In this document: in pieces, positions 28,120-30,076 of the stretch
Layout: the number at the start of each line of letters is the position of its first letter
Position numbering within the stretch: the first letter of the stretch is position 1
Virus record (IMG/VR): IMGVR_UViG_3300045612_000702
Location: 1-30,076 of that record
Source: a virus
Direction: 5' to 3' (one strand)
DNA: 30,076 bases
Notes under the pieces: model-generated
Told to the model about the DNA's origin: nothing
The model's input: only the letters and a program-made list of their open reading frames with translations
Database searches by the model: none
Program-made: the position numbers and the translations under genes

Positions 28120-28152
28120 AGCCGGTCATCAAGCGATGGCCGGCTCTTCACA
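28120..28152 (+). terminator. Terminator of the early operon
   Basis: AGCCGGTCATC pairs with GATGGCCGGCT (28120-28145), an 11-bp stem with one G-U pair and an AAGC loop, then CTTCA. It lies 9 bp after the last early stop. The T-tract is poor. Confidence 0.65.
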
Positions 28153-28159
28153 TTGAAAG

Positions 28160-28209
28160 CGCCCCTGCCCCCGCGAGTCCTCGTGAGACTCAAGCGGGGA
28201 ACAGGGGCG
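28160..28209 (-). terminator. Long hairpin between convergent genes
   Basis: CGCCCCTG/CAGGGGCG, CCCCGC/GCGGGG and GAGTC/GACTC stack into one long stem (28160-28209). CTTTC follows on the minus strand. It probably ends transcription of the 28541 gene and blocks read-through both ways. Confidence 0.65.
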
Positions 28210-28220
28210 GCGTGAAGGGG

Positions 28221-28541
28221 TCAGTCAGCTGCCGAAGCGGAAGGGCGAAAACCCTTGCGGCGACCTCGCAGGCCGTCCGCGTTCTTGAGCACCTCGCCGA
28301 TGTTCGGTGAGAGCTTGTTGAACTCCTGGAGCGTCGTGACCAGTTGAACGGTTTCGCCGTTCTTGAGCTCGAGGACCACCAAGTCCTTGATGGACTTGAG
28401 GTTCTTGACCTCATCCGGCAGGGCGTCGAACTGGACGGCCTCTTCCAGTTCGGGGTGCGTGCGAACGACGACGGTGACGAAGTCCTCGTCGTTGCCCTCC
28501 GCACCAGTCAGGTCCGACACGCGGATCGACTTGAATGCCAT
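28221..28541 (-). CDS. Small protein with Lsr2-like layout
   Basis: 106 aa from ATG 28541, which has AGGAAGG at 7 nt (the ATG at 28547 is too close to it). The N-terminal beta/alpha part (MAFKSIRVSDLTGAEGNDED, FVTVVVRTH) is followed by strands DLVVLELKNGETVQLVTTLQ, a helix (EFNKLSPNIGEVLKNADG) and a basic end GLRGRRKGFRPSA. The acidic N-terminal domain plus a short RGR-type basic tail recalls Lsr2/H-NS-like DNA-bridging proteins, but the sequence match is not strong enough to name it. It sits beside the integrase behind a near-consensus promoter, so it is likely expressed in the lysogen. Confidence 0.68.
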   Translation of the reverse strand: MAFKSIRVSDLTGAEGNDEDFVTVVVRTHPELEEAVQFDALPDEVKNLKSIKDLVVLELKNGETVQLVTTLQEFNKLSPNIGEVLKNADGLRGRRKGFRPSASAAD

Positions 28542-28586
28542 TTCCATACCTTCCTCTAGGAACGATAAACGCGGGGTGCGGATATC

Positions 28587-28622
28587 TGCGCCTTAGTATG
28601 AATAAAAGGCATTTCTTGTCAA
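28587..28622 (-). promoter_or_regulatory. Promoter of the 28541 gene, overlapping the integrase stop
   Basis: On the minus strand there is a consensus TTGACA (28622-28617), 16 bp, CATACT (28600-28595), AAGGCGC, then a start near A28587. The -35 contains the TGA stop of the integrase. Confidence 0.82.
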
Positions 28623-30076
28623 GCAAGTGCCTGAGCGAAGTTTCTCCACTCAATTTCGACCAGTGTGGGATCAAAACGCATGAGCTTTCCGTCGGCCTCA
28701 TAAAAGGGCTTAGTAGTGCCCGGCTTCACGTTGATGCGCTCGATCAACCCACGCACTAGTCCCCGCCTCCAATCGTCAGACCCTTCCATCCATGCTTCAC
28801 GTGCCGACTTGTCGGCAGGGAGCATCGAAAGGATCTCGTGAGTACTTACCTGGCGCGTCAGCAAACGCTCTACGCGCTGCAACTCGCTTTCGGCGGTTGT
28901 CTTTGCCCTCTCGAACTGAACGCGCGTCAAAAGGCCTGTGGCGTAGTCGTCTATCAACTGGTTCAGACGTGTGCGCTGCCCGTCGCGATCAGTCAGTAGC
29001 TCCCGGATCAGGTCAGCGTCGTCACCAGTTGCGCCGAGCAGTTCCAGTAGAGAGGCGCTGTTCAGATGCGCCAGGATGCTCTCTCGGACCCAGTGATCTA
29101 GCGCGTCAGCATTCCGGGTCACTCCTCCGCACCCGTGCTTCTTCTGCCTGTCGCCCTGGACCCGGCACTGGTAGGTCGGTCGCAGAGGCCGGTTCGGGTG
29201 ATCCTTCTTGGTCATGCCGTTCAAAGGCATCCCGCATCCGCCGCAGAAGATCACACCCGTGAGTAGGTAGCGCCGGGGCTTTGGTGCGTTCGCATACGCC
29301 TCAGACCTCAGTAGGAGGTTCAGCTTCAGCTTCTCCCACGTTTCAGCATCGAACACCGGCTCCCAGACAGCGGGGTACTCAACACCGTCATGAACTCGCA
29401 GCCCTGCGTAGCGGACCTTGTGCAGCATGTTCCGCACGGTCACCGGGATGAAGGGGCGACCTGTCGTCGTGGTCAAGCCCTCCGCGTTCAGCCACCACGC
29501 GATCGCCTTGAATGAGTCCCCGGCCAGTACCCGTCGTGCCATCTCACGTAGAGCCGCAGCTTCAACCGGATCGAGGCTGACGCGATCTTCCTGGTAACCA
29601 AACGGCCTACGCCCGCCCTGTGGCTTGCCCTGCTTTGCCTTGCGCTCAGCGATGTCCTTCCCGCGCTCGGAGATCTTCTTCGATTCCTCGCGGTCCATCG
29701 TCGCCCGGATGCCGATCTCGAACTCAGACACATAGCCGGAGGGGGTGGCAACGGCGCGGTCGACGTCTAGTCCGGCACGCTCGATCACTTCAAGGAGTGG
29801 TGCCCATCCGGGGCCACCTCCACGGCTGAGGCGGTCGGTCTTGTACGCCATGACCATCTGCCAGTCACCATTGATAAATCCCGACAGCAGCAGCTTGAAC
29901 TTTTCGCGGGACTTGCCGCGGTTCTTATATCCGGATGTAGAAGGAGGTTCAGCTAGAACAGCTACGACTTCATATCCCAGGCGTTCACATGCGCCCTTAC
30001 ATGCCTCTATTTGGGTTTCTATTGATTCCGACCCGTCTCGGGTCTTAGATTGCCTCGCATAAATCACGCATCGCAC
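28619..30076 (-). CDS. int: Large serine integrase (start at window edge)
   Basis: 485 aa from GTG 30076, the first base of the minus strand, so the true start may lie beyond the window. The catalytic domain has VIYARQSKTRDGSESIETQI, with nucleophile Ser 10, then MAYKTDRLSRGGG. The recombinase domain spans about 155-260 (RRPFGYQEDRVSLDPVEAAA, TGRPFIPVTVRNMLHKVRYA). The zinc ribbon has Cys 278 and 281 (IFCGGCGMPLNG), 304 (TYQCRVQG) and 316 (HGCGG). A coiled coil follows (TDRDGQRTRLNQLIDDYATG through ESELQRVERLLT). It would integrate the phage at attB. The attP, usually beside the 5' end, is not visible here. Confidence 0.93.
   Translation of the reverse strand: MRCVIYARQSKTRDGSESIETQIEACKGACERLGYEVVAVLAEPPSTSGYKNRGKSREKFKLLLSGFINGDWQMVMAYKTDRLSRGGGPGWAPLLEVIERAGLDVDRAVATPSGYVSEFEIGIRATMDREESKKISERGKDIAERKAKQGKPQGGRRPFGYQEDRVSLDPVEAAALREMARRVLAGDSFKAIAWWLNAEGLTTTTGRPFIPVTVRNMLHKVRYAGLRVHDGVEYPAVWEPVFDAETWEKLKLNLLLRSEAYANAPKPRRYLLTGVIFCGGCGMPLNGMTKKDHPNRPLRPTYQCRVQGDRQKKHGCGGVTRNADALDHWVRESILAHLNSASLLELLGATGDDADLIRELLTDRDGQRTRLNQLIDDYATGLLTRVQFERAKTTAESELQRVERLLTRQVSTHEILSMLPADKSAREAWMEGSDDWRRGLVRGLIERINVKPGTTKPFYEADGKLMRFDPTLVEIEWRNFAQALA

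Noticed and set aside
28792-30062. Plus-strand frames opposite the integrase
   Set aside because: They overlap an intact large serine integrase, with Arg/Pro/Ser-rich shadow composition.
29900-30076. attP core at the right edge
   Set aside because: An attP would be expected beside the 5' end of the integrase gene, outside the window. No dyad was recognised inside it.

Overview
The window is most of a temperate, long-tailed (siphovirus-type) phage or prophage. The recognisable set is an HK97-type head module, a tape-measure/Dit tail module, an ERF recombination protein, a phage-type Dam methylase and a large serine integrase. Neither end of the element is visible. The left edge cuts a tail-fibre-like gene. 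The right edge falls on the first usable start codon of the integrase. The standard code is used and GC looks mid-to-high 50s by eye. The host is probably a Gram-positive-type bacterium, with Actinomycetota most likely and Patescibacteria/Saccharibacteria not excluded. The hints are many leaderless or near-leaderless promoters, a replication-relaxation family protein, and a CAP-domain protein ending in LPETG. None of these settles the host.

Layout. (1) 1-15541, minus strand, is the late module. Read right to left it runs: a virion-like protein, small and large terminase, portal, minor head protein, prohead protease with a scaffold-like tail, major capsid protein, head-tail connectors, tail tube, tail assembly chaperones with a CCCAAAA -1 frameshift, tape measure, distal tail protein, a small virion protein and a glycine-rich fibre. 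(2) 15.6-21.8 kb is a mixed accessory and lysogeny-like region: VRR-NUC nuclease, YopX protein, membrane-anchored CAP protein, PH-domain membrane protein, Dam methylase, replication-relaxation protein and several small genes. It holds two long gene-free stretches that fold into related structured RNAs. (3) 21.9-28.1 kb, plus strand, is the early operon: ERF, small HTH and zinc-knuckle proteins, a small serine recombinase, a second YopX protein, an ArdC-like antirestriction protein, a structured leader and a DUF3846-like protein. (4) 28.2-30.1 kb, minus strand, holds a small Lsr2-like-looking protein and the large serine integrase.

Regulation is the most striking part. One promoter class (-35, 17 bp, CATATT-like -10, then GAGGGC-like discriminator) sits in front of at least twelve genes. 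At eight of them the predicted transcription start is on, or within 4 nt of, the start codon. At four it gives a 21-25 nt leader, usually with an AATTAAACAGG box. Two of these promoters have their -35 inside the loop of a terminator hairpin. A second class (16-17 bp spacer, CATACT -10) drives the early operon, the two related RNAs and the gene beside the integrase. At both RNA promoters a palindrome lies between -35 and -10.

The best candidate for something undescribed is the RNA pair at 17871-18234 and 20664-20979 (minus strand). They share an architecture in which most helices differ in sequence but keep their pairing. A third, unrelated structured leader at 26957-27228 ends exactly at a start codon.
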